DNA of 64,000 bases from NCBI GenBank assembly GCA_039621445.1, contig CP154956.1, positions 55,211,419 through 55,275,418 of the forward strand. The letters are read 5' to 3'. The notes below the pieces were generated by a model. That model ran no database searches. It worked only from the letters and a program-made list of their open reading frames with translations, and was not told the DNA's origin. The position numbers and the translations under genes were made by a program. Below are positions 1-19,846 of this stretch, in pieces; within the stretch, counting starts at the first letter, position 1; each line of letters starts with the position of its first letter. The DNA comes from Euglena gracilis. Taxonomy: Eukaryota > Euglenida > Euglenophyceae > Euglenales.

Positions 1-607
1 GATGGGTCACACCCCCCGGACGTTCGCACAGCTTAAACAGCAGCTGGTGCCAGCCTGGCTGCATCTGCACCGGGCACTGTCAAGTGCAGGGCACTGGCAG
101 GACAGGCCCAAATGGGACCGATGGGACTGGACGGACTGTAAGCGAATTTGAACCCCGATTCACTTGCGCACAAGCAGGCGAGGAAAATAACCCAATCCCA
201 TCAAGGCCGGAATTTGGGGAATCTAAGGAATATCATTTCCTTGGGCTTTATTCATCAAAAGTTGGCAAATGCTGTTTGCTTTATGTAGAAACGGAGGAGA
301 CACATTGGTGAAATTTATTTTTATTTTTTTTATTTTTTTGGGATGATAAACCAGACAAAAACAAGTTTAGTTTTAGAACATTATCGAGGGGGTGTTGAAA
401 CACGAGGTGTGTTGAAAACGCTGCCCAGTTGCAGGTGTCTATACACAATGAATGAATCCATCCATGAATCCACTTTCCAGGACTCAGGTGCTTTTTCCTG
501 TAAGCGGCTTTTTTCGCAATTCCTTGGGACCAATGGCTGTGCACACAATAACGTGGGTGCCGATGGGACTAAAACGGGGAACATATTTGAGACTCTATTG
601 TAATGAA

Positions 608-790
608 TCACCCCAAGGCAACCGACTGCCCCGCAACAGACTTGCCTTTGGCATGTGCTTGCATCAAGGTGGCCAGCTTGACAAGCCCTGGCCGGGGTGT
701 GCCAGCATCCCAGTCGTCCCACTGGAAAGCCAGCCGGCCGTCCACCCACCCATACAGCTCATCTGCATGCTGGATGGTGAGCGTCACCAC
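608..790 (-). CDS. Gene F exon (unrecognised protein), downstream exon
   Basis: Reading down from 790, a CCCCTACAG acceptor opens a frame of about 60 codons (VVTLTIQHADELYGWVDGRL, then a segment with FQWDDWDAGTPRPGL) that meets a TGA at 608-610. The 3' border is uncertain: the exon may end earlier at an unrecognised donor rather than at the stop. It is in phase 0 with the exon at 1256-1375, so the two are probably consecutive exons of one minus-strand gene. I do not recognise the family. Codon third positions are mostly G or C, as in the recognised genes of the window. Confidence 0.5.
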   Translation of the reverse strand: MVTLTIQHADELYGWVDGRLAFQWDDWDAGTPRPGLVKLATLMQAHAKGKSVAGQSVALG

Positions 791-836
791 CTGTAGGGGA
801 AAGAAGGCATAAGAAGATGAAGAAATGAGAGCCGCG

Positions 837-1069
837 CAGGGTTCGATACAAAGGCAGGTGGGGGACAACCCCACCTGAACAGTGGTGAGATTAAAATGAA
901 AGATTTTTGGCCGGGAGCGAAACGCCAGGCCAGAAATTTTCACCCAAAAAAAGTCGACCCAAAATGCAATTTTGGCACTTTTTTGGGCAAAAAAATGATG
1001 ATTTGTCGGCGCAAAGAAGTAGGATACCCCCCACCTGAAGCTGTGGCAGCTTCCTTATATCGAACCTCG
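837..1069. mobile_element. hAT-like MITE, TIR CAGGGTTCGATA (family A)
   Basis: The left end CAGGGTTCGATACAAAGG is mirrored by CCTTATATCGAACCTCG at the right end. The 8-bp flanks are GAGCCGCG (829-836) and GAGCCATG (1070-1077), a slightly decayed 8-bp target-site duplication. The element has no coding capacity. It lies inside the 465-bp intron between the two gene F exons. The second copy, at 22854-23295, has a perfect duplication. CAGGG-type termini with 8-bp duplications are a known mark of hAT transposons; the hAT assignment is inferred from termini alone. Confidence 0.7.
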
Positions 1070-1255
1070 GAGCCATGCCTTTGGAACAAGAAACGAATGC
1101 TGTGTTTCATGGGGATGTTGTTTGTGAAGCAGCTCCACTTTAAAACAATCCCGCACATAGCACAACCATCAGATACCCAAAGGCTATCCAGAAGGCCCAA
1201 CGAGAATGGCCACCGGATGGCGAAATGCAGCGGTTGCTGGACAACGCATGCAAAC

Positions 1256-1375
1256 CTGCACCGATGCAGTGTGCACTGCGATGGCAAAATAGTGGATGAC
1301 AGCCTCCGACAGCGGCTGCAAGGGCCGGTCCTCTGGCTCGCTGTCCACAGCGACGGACATCGCCCACCGGAGGCG
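1256..1375 (-). CDS. Gene F exon (unrecognised protein), upstream exon
   Basis: A TTTTGCCACAG acceptor and a CAG/GTTTGC donor bracket exactly 40 codons (RLRWAMSVAVDSEPEDRPLQ, then a hydrophobic stretch ending FAIAVHTASVQ). Phase 0 at both ends fits the exon at 608-790. No family was recognised. Of the short candidate exons in the first 10 kb this has the cleanest borders. Confidence 0.55.
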
Positions 1376-1410
1376 CTGTGGCAAAAGCAGGATGGTGGGG
1401 GAGGTCCAGG

Positions 1411-1612
1411 GTTGGGTCCATAGCTTCACTTAGTGACCCCTGGGGTGGGGTCGGGGAGCACTCTTTGCCGGCCCCAAACCCGCCCACCCACTATTTTGGA
1501 AAATGACGACCCCCTGGGGGTCGATGGGTTGACCCCCCCCCCAGGGTCAACCCGTCCTCCTAACCGACCCCCCAAAACCCACCCAGAATCATCCGAAACC
1601 CCCTAAAAAATT
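1411..1612. repeat. Dispersed GC-rich repeat (family C) copy
   Basis: The stretch has the pattern TTAGTGACCCCTGGGG, then CCCACCCACT, then blocks of GACCCCCTGGGGG and AAACCCACCCA. Similar arrangements recur near 4600-4690, 15130-15310, 20820-21100 and 26676-26800. All are non-coding and lie in introns or between genes. I could not define ends or a target duplication. Confidence 0.35.
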
Positions 1613-1798
1613 GTTTTCAGCCAGAAGGCCAGGCCAGGCAACCCATGGCACATCCCACCCCAATGCCACCACCTAACTCTATTCCTATCATTGGTGATGC
1701 CATCGTTGTCATGGCGCTTGATGGGAACTGGAACAATATCGGACCAGGTAACGCAACCATCAACTAAGGCGGCACATCTCACACTTAAACTTTTTTCT

Positions 1799-4090
1799 TT
1801 GTCGATGTGCACAATTGCGCAAATCGACATTTTTTACGATTTCCTTGAACCGCCGTCTGTGCCTGGTGAAACAGCAATGTATGAGGTTCACACCTCACAA
1901 TACAGGTTAGGAAACACAAAGGTCTCAAACTATCTTCCTAACGAGCTGTCCGATACATCTGGAGCGACAGATTGGTGTTTTTGTCTGTGAAACAGGTGGG
2001 TTGTACACCCTGGCTGTTACGACGATGGGTTCTGGTGTGTCCGTGCTGCCTGTGACTGCCAGGTGATGCATACCTGTTTGAAAGGGACCGACAATCCATC
2101 ATTTGGACAACGTGATGTGCAGGCATATTAGGCGACGATTGTGGCATAAAAAAAAAACTTTACAGAACGCTGCAGCTACCAGACGGATCGATATGTGTGT
2201 CTAGCAATGGAATACACGTGACACAAATTTATGAAATGATGTGCGCATTTGCACACTCCAACCATGTGTGTTTATTTTGTGCAGGCGGTTGGTGTGTGCA
2301 TTTGCGCACATCGACCATTTGCGTATTTGCAGATGCTTGATGTGCGCAAATGCGCACACCAACCACAAACAAATAAATAAGTGGTCGATGTGCGCAAATG
2401 TGCACACCAACCACCTGCACAAAATACACATATGGTTGGTGTCCACAAATGCATGAGTGGTGAATGTGCGCATTTGCGCACACCAACCAACGTGAAATTT
2501 CAGAAATATACTCCACATTTTACACAACACATGAAACACAACATCTGCCTTTTCTTAGCTCTAGAAATAAAGCTTGGGCAAGGATTTTGACTGGGTACCG
2601 TTTGCAATGTGTGACAAAGAACCGTGGCTTGTAAATGTGCCTTAGTTTGACCTCCGTATAATGGGGTGCTCTTCATCCTTAACAATTGACGTGCGCATTT
2701 GCGCACACCGACCATTGCGGATGCAAAACTTTTGAAACTATTGTGTGGTGACAAAATTCCGGTTTTTATGTTATGCGGAACGTGCAGTAGAACACACCAT
2801 ATGACAGGAGAAGGTTTGTCCTCTCCAAGAGCAAGTTTGCATGTCTTATCTCCAAACCATACGACCGATCTTTTTCGCGCCATCAGTTTGGAAGTTGCGC
2901 GGGAGGAATTGATGAGGTGTAACCCTTCGTGATTGCTGGACACTTTTCTTAAAAAAAACAACGACTTCCAGATTTTCAAAATTACATAAATGTAATTTTC
3001 CAGTTTCCTCAACCGGGAATCGTTTTTCCGTTTTTGCCACAATGATGCCTCATTTTTCCTTCACAAAACATGCAACGTACCAGGTATTGTGCACAATATC
3101 AGGGTGCTGAGTCCCATTACTTTCACAACCCAAAACAGGTGTAAACATTAAATATTCTCTCCCTCCAAAACAATGAGTTTTGCGGCCACATTCAGCAGCT
3201 TGCCCCCCCCCAGTCTGCCGTCCCGGTTGTGAGGGATAACAATGCCACCTCGGTGACTGCTGTTCAACCGAGGGGTCAATGACGGCCTTGTGGATGCCTA
3301 AAATGCAACCACCTATCATCACCTGATGTGACTGGTGCAGAAAAACGCAAGGCAGAGGGCAAGTGGCGGGGGTTTTCGACAGCCACCCCTTGCCAAACGA
3401 CGCCGTTGCACGTGTGCCGCGACGTGCTAGCGGCAGGCCACCTACTAGAGATCTACGGTCTCCACATGGACCTGGACCATCACTGGGCTAGAATCGGCCC
3501 TGAAAAAAGCATCATGGTTGAGGAGAGCGTTTGGCAGCTGAGTAAGTTGCACACCGAAGGAGCCATTGCAGGTGGTGGTGTATGGGGTAGTGTTTGATGT
3601 GTTCTGTCTGAAATTTTGCTATCGTGGTCGGCGTGCGCAAATGCGCACGTCGTCATGGTGTGCCGTTTTGCACTCCAACGACGTCCATCTTTACGCACGT
3701 GGTCAGTGTTTGAAAGTGTGCAAACGCCAACCACGTGCGCATTTGTGCAAACCGACCACTTATATATTCAGACCTGGTACTTGATACATGTGTTTTTCAG
3801 TGCATCTCTGTCTGTTTTCAGAGCAAAGCGGCGCGTCGTAAGCTCTTCCAGTTATTGTTGTTTCAAAAGGCTCAAGGCAGCGAGGTCCCTTTAGATGCCA
3901 TGATCCTTGATCACATCCTTTGCACAAACGTACACGAGGTCGGTTTGCGCAAATGCGCACACGTTGACGGTGTGCGCATTTACGCAAACCGATCTCATCT
4001 TGTCCTAAACTCATGGTATTTGCCGCATCATTATCAGCATTATGAACAGCTGAATGGTCGATGTGCGAAATTGCGCACATCGACATTCTT
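1799..4090. repeat. Cluster of GTGCGC(AAAT)GCGCAC hairpin units
   Basis: At least ten copies or near copies of a palindrome with core GTGCGC-AAAT-GCGCAC lie at about 1803, 2238, 2297, 2340, 2390, 2465, 2692, 3640, 3945-3990 and 4060. Several are extended by GGTTG/CAACC or GGTCGA/TCGACC flanks to stems of about 13 bp. They are separated by unrelated intron sequence and contain no ORF worth calling. Both orientations of the asymmetric AAAT loop occur. No other gene signal was seen from about 1.6 to 4.8 kb. Confidence 0.7.
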
Positions 4091-4819
4091 TCTTTCTTCA
4101 AAACATGGCTGCAATCACTCCATTGAAATTTGTTTGATCCCCTCTCCCATTTCATCACGACACAATTTTGGCCGGACGCATCCCCGCTGAAAGTTCGGTG
4201 GGGACTTGCGACCCTTCCCTCCCCTTCAAACCACTTTTCCTTCACCCCGCACGGGCCTTCACAAAATCCCCAGGCACGCCTCGAAACAGGCCTGTAAATT
4301 TTTTTGGTTCTGCGGTCAGCCAAAATTGTTGGGAATCCATGAAAATAATTCCAAGAATGCTTAATTACGGACTTTCTTGAACGCTTTTTTAGATGGAAAA
4401 TACCCAAACATCAAAACATGTGCAATATGCTTGAAAATGAGGGGGAAGCGCATTTTTGTTTGTACTTCCCAGCACGCATTTTTCTCCGATATTTCCGGAA
4501 CCTGCCAAAGAGTGGGGGTTGGGGTCCAGACACGCCACCCAATATCCAAGGGCTGAGCACCACCACCTTGACACCCAGAGGTGACGTGATCGGGTGGTCT
4601 TAACCCCCTGACCACCCACGTCAATTGAAAGGGCTTGCCATAGATCCTGTGGGGGGGACATGCACACCTAAACCCAAACCACCCTCTTCATACGAACCCC
4701 GAGGAGCACTGAGCCGGCCTAAATTGGCATTGGAAATCCTTCAGCCGGGAACAAAAAGCCCTCGGTGGCACATGCCCTGATTCAGCGCAGGGGTGGGAGC
4801 GACACGACACACTTGCCAC

Positions 4820-5031
4820 CTTAACGTCGTCTCGCTCCAACCTTCGGCCCGCAGCGCGACGCCCTCCCCCTCCCGTGGTCGGACGCGTCCCTCGCCGCCG
4901 GCGGCCGCGAGGTGGTCCACCGCCATCGCCCCGCCGGGGACGCCCGTCGAGGGCGGGCCGAGGTGCAGCATGGCGGTGACCCAGTCCCCGGGGCAGTCCG
5001 CCGCCGCCCAGGGGCCCGGGCAGGCCGAGCA
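4820..5031 (-). CDS. GC-rich exon of an unrecognised protein (gene F?)
   Basis: A GGCGCTCAG acceptor (exon from 5031) and an AAG/GTGGCAAG donor enclose a frame whose codons nearly all end in G or C: CSACPGPWAAADCPGDWVTA, then a Gly/Pro-rich stretch, then EGWSETTLR. The other two frames look like shuffled Arg/Pro. Possibly an exon of gene F; I do not recognise the domain. Confidence 0.5.
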
Positions 5032-5411
5032 CTGAGCGCCGTCCACCCCAAGACACACAGTTTTCTTGGAAGAGAACAGTCCAGCTGAAATGGTGACCCT
5101 TTGGACGCCCAAAGAGAGGCAACCATTCTCCGCCGACGTTACTAATTTCCTCGCTCCACCCCACCCCCCAAATCACACGGGCAGAGAACGTCGGATGAAT
5201 GGGAGCAGCGCCAGAGCGGCACAGCATGCCGGGCCTGGTCTTGAGCCCTGCAATGGTAAAAGGTCGAACAACACGAGGTAAACCCCCCCTGAATGGAAGC
5301 CCCCGTGGGCTGCTATTCGGAACATTGGTTGAAAACCGAGGGGGGGGGGTTCTATTGGGGGGGGGGGGGGGGGATATTCGGAAAAGTGGTCGAAAACCAG
5401 GGGGTCCGAGC

Positions 5412-5703
5412 CACGCCATTGCTTAGCGACCCCCGGGGGGGAAGGGATCACCTTCCACTCTGAAAAAACCAGTCAGTCACTTTACCCCCCTCCCCCAGGG
5501 CTTCAGGAGGCCATGAACATCTGCCAAAAAATCTCAAAAATTCCAAAAAATTTCCGGCACCTTCGGCCCCAGGCCAGCCACTTTTCATTTTCGGGCCTAC
5601 CCCCCCCCTTGGGGGGTTCTTGGCCAGAAAACCAGTCACTCTGAAAAAACCAGTCAGTCACCCCCCGGGGGGTGGGGTGGGACAGGTGTTTAGCAATGGT
5701 ATG
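5412..5703. mobile_element. MITE with TIR CATACCATTGCTTA (family B), copy 1
   Basis: The left end CACGCCATTGCTTAGCGACCCC faces a right end that reads ATACCATTGCTAAACACC on the opposite strand. The flanking direct repeat GGTCCGAGC occurs at 5403-5411 and 5703-5711 (8 or 9 bp depending on where the end is placed). The interior carries the family hallmark CCAGTCAGTCACTCTGAAAA and long G/C runs. There is no ORF. Confidence 0.75.
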
Positions 5704-7169
5704 GTCCGAGCGTCGCCGAAGAAATTTCTTTGCGGGTCTACATGACCTACCTTTCCCAGCCATGTCAAATTTGCTGCAAAATGTTACTCTTTGGATGCAC
5801 AAGATCATCAAACGTAAACTCACCTAACTCTCATTGAACCAATGGCTGAAGAAGCCAAAGGACTTGCGGTCCCAATTGACAGGCAATCCACAGGGAGGGG
5901 CTAACTATTCGGGGGGGGGGTACTATTCGGAACGTTAATCGAAAACCGAGGGGGGCTTCTATTCGGGGGGGGGGGGCACTAAACGGGGGGGGGCTTCTAT
6001 TCCGGGGGGGGGGGGGGGTACTGCCGGATCTGGAACGGGCTGGTAAACTTTCGTCCTCCTTCCAGGCTGTCACCTGGTTGCCTGACTGTTGCCTGGGGCG
6101 AACAGAACCACAGAAAAAATAAACTCAAGCACTAACTTACGAGGCAGGAGTCCCAAAGCGAGCAAATCCCCTCAGTAACGGAAGGGGGTGGAGATTGCGA
6201 GCTGACTCATTCATAAAACCTCATGCTCCAGTCTTCATAATCCTTAACCTAAAAACAGAAAAAAGGTTGAAGCCGCATTGGTCGTTCTATGACAACTCTT
6301 TGCGGGCCACCCCGAACGTTTCGAACGTTTCAGGTAAGCCAGATGAGGGACACCTGTGCACCGCCATCCCCGTCGGGCATCGCATGCCGCGCCGCCGGTG
6401 GGCACCCAATTAGTCCATCAGGTCTGCCACATCATTTTGCCGGTGATGGCGCAGGCATCAGTGCAGCAAAGATCATCGTGGAAGTTGAGAGCAGGGCAAC
6501 AAGGACCTGATGGGAAAATCAGACTGCAGGGAGGGGGGGGCAGACATCTGAATTGTTCACACCATTGGCAGCACCCCTGGTATTGCGGGATGGAAGGACG
6601 ATAGGTGGGGTGCATTGGGAGTTGGGCACTCCTTCTTCCAACCCAAGGAATGGCCCTGTCAATTGGTAACCAAAGACTCAATACACACATGATACAAAAT
6701 CAGCAACATTGTGAAACTCACTGATAGCTGAATATAAAAAAAAACTGTTGGCGTGTGTGTGATGGGCTCTCCTTTTGTTTTGCAAGTTTTATAATGGGGA
6801 GATTTTTGAGAGAAAGAAATCCATGCATTTGCGAAAATGGAAAAGAAAGCACTATGCATGTAATGCTGGATGGTCCTCTGCAAATTCCCATACTCATCCT
6901 GCATCCTGGGTGGCAACCTTCCCAATTAGTGGATAGTGGAAGACGTCGGCTCAAACTATCTTCACAAGACGGGGGGGCAAGTCAGGCTCGTCCTCTGTCA
7001 CGGCCAGGCAGTGCCAAGAGGAGGGCACAGTCGTCAGACAAGGGCATGGATACATGGCGGCCACCTGGGCGCACATCTTTGGGGAGTGCGCCTCCGTGCA
7101 TCAAAGACTGCACGGTGGGTGGGGAGCTTGGGAGAGAAGGGTTGGGGCCTGGGAGAGGAGGGTGGGTGG

Positions 7170-7493
7170 AACAAGGCTAAGAGTGCTCGGCTAAGGATTG
7201 CTGCTTCTGGTGTGAATGATGGCAGTTGCCGCCGATTGCGTCCAAAGAGAAGAGAATAATCCTCCGTGTTTCAGGATTTGTTCCACATGCCCATGAAATG
7301 CAATGAATGGTGTTCCGTTCATCATTGGTTTGGGAAGGCAACCTCGGAGGAACCGGAACCCCGAATCCCCTCGTCCAAACTGTCCAAACAGCTCTCCAGG
7401 GAGCCTTGAAGAAGGCGGCCAGGGTGCGTTGTTGCTTGCGCGGCAGCTCCTGTGACCCCTCAGCCGCTTCCCGTTTCTGCGGGGCACCCGGCC
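7170..7493 (-). CDS. PIP-box exon, 3' part (split by a MITE); possible HMCES C-terminal tail
   Basis: The minus frame reads APQKREAAEGSQELPRKQ and then QRTLAAFFKAP. QRTLAAFF is a textbook PCNA-interacting peptide (QxxLxxFF) with a basic stretch before it. The 5' continuation of the same frame lies at 7826-8055 beyond an inserted element. The 3' border is not resolved: the frame stays open to a stop near 7177, but a splice donor soon after FFKAP is equally possible. HMCES proteins carry PCNA-binding motifs in a disordered C-terminus, so assignment to the HMCES gene upstream is plausible but unproven. Confidence 0.5.
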
Positions 7494-7825
7494 CATACCG
7501 TTGCTTACAAACCCCAGGAGGGGGGGGTCGCTTTCTGCTGTCAAAGACCCAATCCGTCACTTTTTAAAACCCAGTCGGCCACTTCACACCCCCCGGGGCT
7601 GTCGGTCATTCTGGTCACTTGGTCTAAAATGGACTGAATTCAATGGATTTTGGTCAAAACCCCAAAAAGTTTCCGGCTCCTTCGGCACTGGGTGGGTCAC
7701 TTTTGGTCGACCCTGGCCGACACCCCCCCCCCCGGAGATCCGGAGTCAAAGCCAGTCAGTCAAAAAATCCAGTCGGTCACTACCCCCCCAGGGGTGGGGT
7801 CAGACACACCTCAAGCAATGGTATG
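7494..7825. mobile_element. MITE family B, copy 2, inside a coding exon
   Basis: The left end is CATACCGTTGCTTACAAACCCC and the right end is CTCAAGCAATGGTATG. The 8-bp flanks ACCCGGCC (7486-7493) and GCCCGGCC (7826-7833) match at 7 of 8 positions. The interior has the CCAGTCAGTCACT hallmark. On the minus strand the coding frame runs into the element as RPG and leaves it as RPG-APQKRE. Collapsing one duplication copy restores a continuous frame. Reading through meets TGA within the terminal repeat, so the element must be spliced or otherwise removed, or the gene is broken. Confidence 0.75.
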
Positions 7826-8055
7826 GCCCGGCCGCATAGGACCAGCAGGCTTGGAGTCGACGGGGCTGGGGTGGGCCTCGACTTTCACTGGTGTTGAGTT
7901 CGTTGGGGCTGCGGCTGGGGGGACGGCGGGCAGCAAAGAGGTTTGGTTTGGGAGCGGGGACTCGCCCACCGGCAGGTCCGGAGTCGTCGTGCAGGATGCG
8001 GCTTCCGTTTTCACTTCGGCTTTGCTCCTGCGACGGACAACGGTACACCCTCGAC
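7826..8055 (-). CDS. PIP-box exon, 5' part: Pro-rich tail with VKTE and VKVE motifs
   Basis: A TTGCCGCAG acceptor (exon from 8055) opens a frame reading RRSKAEVKTEAAS, then a Pro/Ser/Thr-rich stretch with PLPNQTSLLPAV and PVKVEAHPSPVDSK, ending PAGPMRPG at the MITE. VKTE and VKVE both fit the SUMO consensus (hydrophobic-K-x-E). With 7170-7493 it forms a disordered regulatory tail carrying two candidate SUMO sites and a PIP box. The neighbouring HMCES exons are on the same strand upstream. Confidence 0.5.
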
Positions 8056-8059
8056 CTGC

Positions 8060-9235
8060 GGCAAGTTGTCAGCTCCAGCAGAAATAAAGTTTCGGCACTC
8101 CCACAACGTTCAAAGTCAATTTATGCTGAAGGTTTCCTGAAGGAAGGAAGGCAGGAAGGAAGGAAAGATGCCGAAGAAACCTCAGTTTCCAGTCGATTGC
8201 CATCAACCTTATAACCATTCCCTCAGAACTGGAAAATACCAGCCAGCGAGGAGGCCCGGCAAGATGGCCCTGGGCTGCCCCGGTAGCCCCTGAATAGTTG
8301 CCTACGGGGATCAACTCAGAGCCATCTGAGAGAAAACCAACAAATTCAGCATCCCCAGAATTCCAAAAATCCTGCAGTACAACCGTGGAGCGGTTTCTAT
8401 ACTGAAGGTGCAGGTTGTGGCGAGGCAAGGGAAGGCAGCCATACACGAAAAACTTCCCAATACCGCTCTTGCCATCAAACAGCTTCATGCACTCCGGGGT
8501 ATTGCCACCAGCAGTGGATGCCCACAACCACATACGGACCGAGTTTTTGGCAAAATTGGCAAAAACAGATGATAAAAACATAATTCTGTCGGCACGAAGC
8601 GCCAGGGAATTTTTTTTGGTTCCATTGGGTCCCCCCAGGCCCTGAAGGGGGGGGTGGTCTGGACCTCCCTTCCCCCCTGGGGGGGGGAGGGGTTGGACCC
8701 GTCCCCCCCTTCCCCCATACATGTCCAATGCTCACTCTGAAAACTCGGAGGGGGTTGGACCCCCCTTCAACCTCGAAACTGAAGGCACAGGAATTCTTCA
8801 GTTGTGTGGACAGGCAAAGGGCTGGATGCAAGGCCAAATTTGTTGAAAATCCCTGATTTTCCTCTGAAAATAAGTCCAACATGCAATTCAGAAATTTCTT
8901 GAACGTTTTTTCCCTTTAAAATATTATCTCTACCTCTCTTCATCAACATTCTCTCTACCATACACCTCTCCCAAATATCAAAAAAACTTGCAATCTGCCC
9001 CAAAATGAAGGAAAAGATACATTTTATTTTGACGCTTCCCAGCGGGCCAAAAGATTTTTGTTGCCATTTCTGAAATCTGTGGCTCTGGACCATCTTGGGG
9101 GGGGGGGGATCGGGACCCACCCTGCCACCCACCTCTCAAAACACCATTTGGCCATTTTTGACCTCCCCGTTTAAAAAATTGGCGCTTCGTGAGGAAAAAT
9201 TTTTTCCCTCCAGCTTCGCTGTAGTACCCCAACTT
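8060..9235. other. Intron or intergenic sequence, no exon recognised
   Basis: Low-GC sequence with GAAGG and CCTTCC runs near 8140-8165, a GGCACGAAGCGCC hairpin near 8597, and poly-G/poly-C blocks at 8640-8720 and 9090-9110. No frame with consistent codon use was found. Confidence 0.5.
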
Positions 9236-9239
9236 TATT

Positions 9240-9530
9240 TCAGTTGACTCCGGCAGAGAACAGTGCTCCGTTCTTTGAGTGGACGGCCGGGGCGATCCAC
9301 CCTGGTCGTGGCGGATGTTGCCCACGAGGGGGGAGACCTCGTACCAGCACAGGCTGTGCCGTGATGGAAACGCCGGGGCGAGGCACAGGGTGGCTCGGGG
9401 CCGATGGCGAACGATGGGAACCGCCGCCCGAGCCCACAGTCTTGCCTATGTTCCCTGACTCTCCTTTGCCAGCCTTTGCTCCTGTTGTGGAGGAAACGGC
9501 CGTGCTCTGCACAGATGTTCGGTCCTGCTA
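9240..9530 (-). CDS. Possible exon, basic Ser/Pro/Gly-rich tail
   Basis: A GTTAGCAG or GTGCAG acceptor precedes a frame reading STAVSSTTGAKAGKGESG and later SHPVPRPGVSITAQPVLV, closing with AGVN and a TGA followed by AAATAAAG. It could be part of the disordered HMCES tail, but neither splice phase joins it directly to the exon ending at 11551, and the plus strand is also open here. Weak call. Confidence 0.28.
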
Positions 9531-9539
9531 ACAACCTCA

Positions 9540-11550
9540 AAACAGTTCAATTGTTTGTTGATCACGCATAGAAACCAAGGACTTCAAATACAAAAATAGC
9601 GTTTCGGCGCAGGGCTCTGAACCATCAATCTGTTTTCAAAAAACAAGAATGTGATGGCTGTTCCTGGACAATCAAACATAATTTTGTTCTTGAAAAAAGC
9701 AGCATATAGAACAATTGTGATGCAAATATCTCATGCAGAAATGACGATGGTGATGCCAGGCAACACGCCAGAAGCTCAAAAACTTCCCCATTCAGCATTT
9801 GAGCCCATTTTGGGCCATTTTTGTGCCAGTTTATGCCTAGGTGGGATCCACATGACCATGGCTTTGGGAATTACTTTTTTTAAAAAAAAACAACATCAGA
9901 AATATACATCTTTCAGATTTCAACGATAAGAAAGAGATCACAAGAAGCATTAGAAAGTCATGAAAATTGGTTACCCTCCCCCCCCTTTGTCCACCCAACC
10001 TACGGTCCCCGACCAGGGGGGTGGTCGCACAACTGGGTGCCAAAAACAACCCAATTTTCAAAGCCACCTACACCCCCGACCAGGGGGGGGGGTGAACGCA
10101 TATAGGGATAGGGGTGGTCAATGCACAGGGGGGGGGGGGGCAATCTGGTGATTCTCTGTTCGACAATTTTGAGGGAATAATACTGGACCAAAATGCTGGA
10201 AAATCCTGGACACCCAAATCTGAGGACAAAAAACCATCGTGAGACAACTATTTTTGTGGAAGCACAACCGAAGTTACTCTAAGCCTTGAGATTTTTTCAA
10301 CAACAAAATTTGAATATTGGAAAAATCCAAACTGGTTCCCACCGTTTTTGAGGAGACTCAGTGTGTGCTGAATACAAAATAGATCGGACCATGTATGTTT
10401 TGGGTGGATTCATACATGTGTCATGTGCTTCGAAGCTGATAATTATGTCGAAATAAATAATAAAGACTGCTGCACCGCAATGACTCCAAAAATGAACTCA
10501 GCAAGCCAAAGTAGAGGAAGAAATGCCGAAAATGAAGTAAATCAAAAGCTCGTTTTCAATTTCACTTTCTGACTTCACATGCTTGGTTTTTGAATGGTTT
10601 TAAATTTCTTCCAGTGTGCCTAACACAACTGAGCATGGAATCATACAGAAGCCATATGACCATGGTTGATGAATCATCCACCCATATTTTCATTTATATA
10701 CCAACAAGCCAAAAAAACTGTTTCGTTTTTGACTCAAAATAAAACATGCCTGATATGTTGCTCCAATTTGGTTGGCGATCCAAATGACGACCTAAAATTT
10801 CGTGGGTGGGCTGGGAGGGGGTGTCTAACCAGCATTGGGCTGCTGGAAACAGGCAGCTGGCTGGGGACTAGCAGAACTGGGCCCGTTTGGTGTTGTATTG
10901 GGAGTAAATTTTTTTTAAAAAAAGCAAAAAATGCCAAATATGCAGAAAAAATCAATTTTTCTGCCAAAAAAAAACTGACTTGGGCAACCCGTTTTTGACC
11001 CATTCCCCCCCTTTTTCGACCATATTTCGCACCGCAAAAAAAATACAGGCAGGGCAGCGGGACAAGAAAAATTTTGTCGACAACATCTGAACCTTCCGAT
11101 TTTGAAATTTCCAGCAATTTCAGGTCAATTTACGCCATTTTAAGGGGCTCAAACTTCTCCTTTTGACCTTAAGGGGAGCTCTTTGAAGCTTTGTGACTTT
11201 GAAAGGAATTTGCAAAAATCAAACGTGTGACTGGCACCAGCAAAAAAAAAACTTTTCAAATTCTTGGTGATTTTACCCATAAATGCTGGGTGATTGCAAT
11301 GAAGAAAACATTAAATTTGAACAAAATAATAAAAAGGCGGATTCTTCCAAAACACCATTCTAGTTTTTCTGATGTTGAACGTAGTGTGGGGTTGAAATAA
11401 AATAAAAAAAATGGTTTGAGTGGTCTGTTCTTAAAATGGAAACAAACGGCGAAAAGCCTAAAAAAATTGGTTCTGAATCTGAACAATGTCTGCTTCTGCG
11501 CTCCAAACAGGGAGGCAACAGGCTGGGGGCGTTGCAGCGAGCTTAGCTAC
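9540..11550. other. Intron sequence, no exon recognised
   Basis: AT-rich with poly-G blocks (10083-10140). Part of the HMCES gene downstream of its last confident exon. An exon for the family's C-terminal HAVS motif is expected here but was not found. Confidence 0.4.
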
Positions 11551-19642
<8,092 letters not shown>

Positions 19643-19846
19643 CTGAGAACACAGCACCGTTTGAGACGCCGAAAAGGGCAGCATACCACAAGGGGGCATT
19701 CAACAAAGTTGAACTGCGAGAAGGAGGAATCACATTGAGAGTCGAAGGGGCCAACAGCAAAACCTGGGCCTAGACCCAGATGGTCAAATTCCAGGTCCAT
19801 TCTTCGGGTTAGTCCTCAAAGCTGAGAACTAACACAGAGAACTTAC

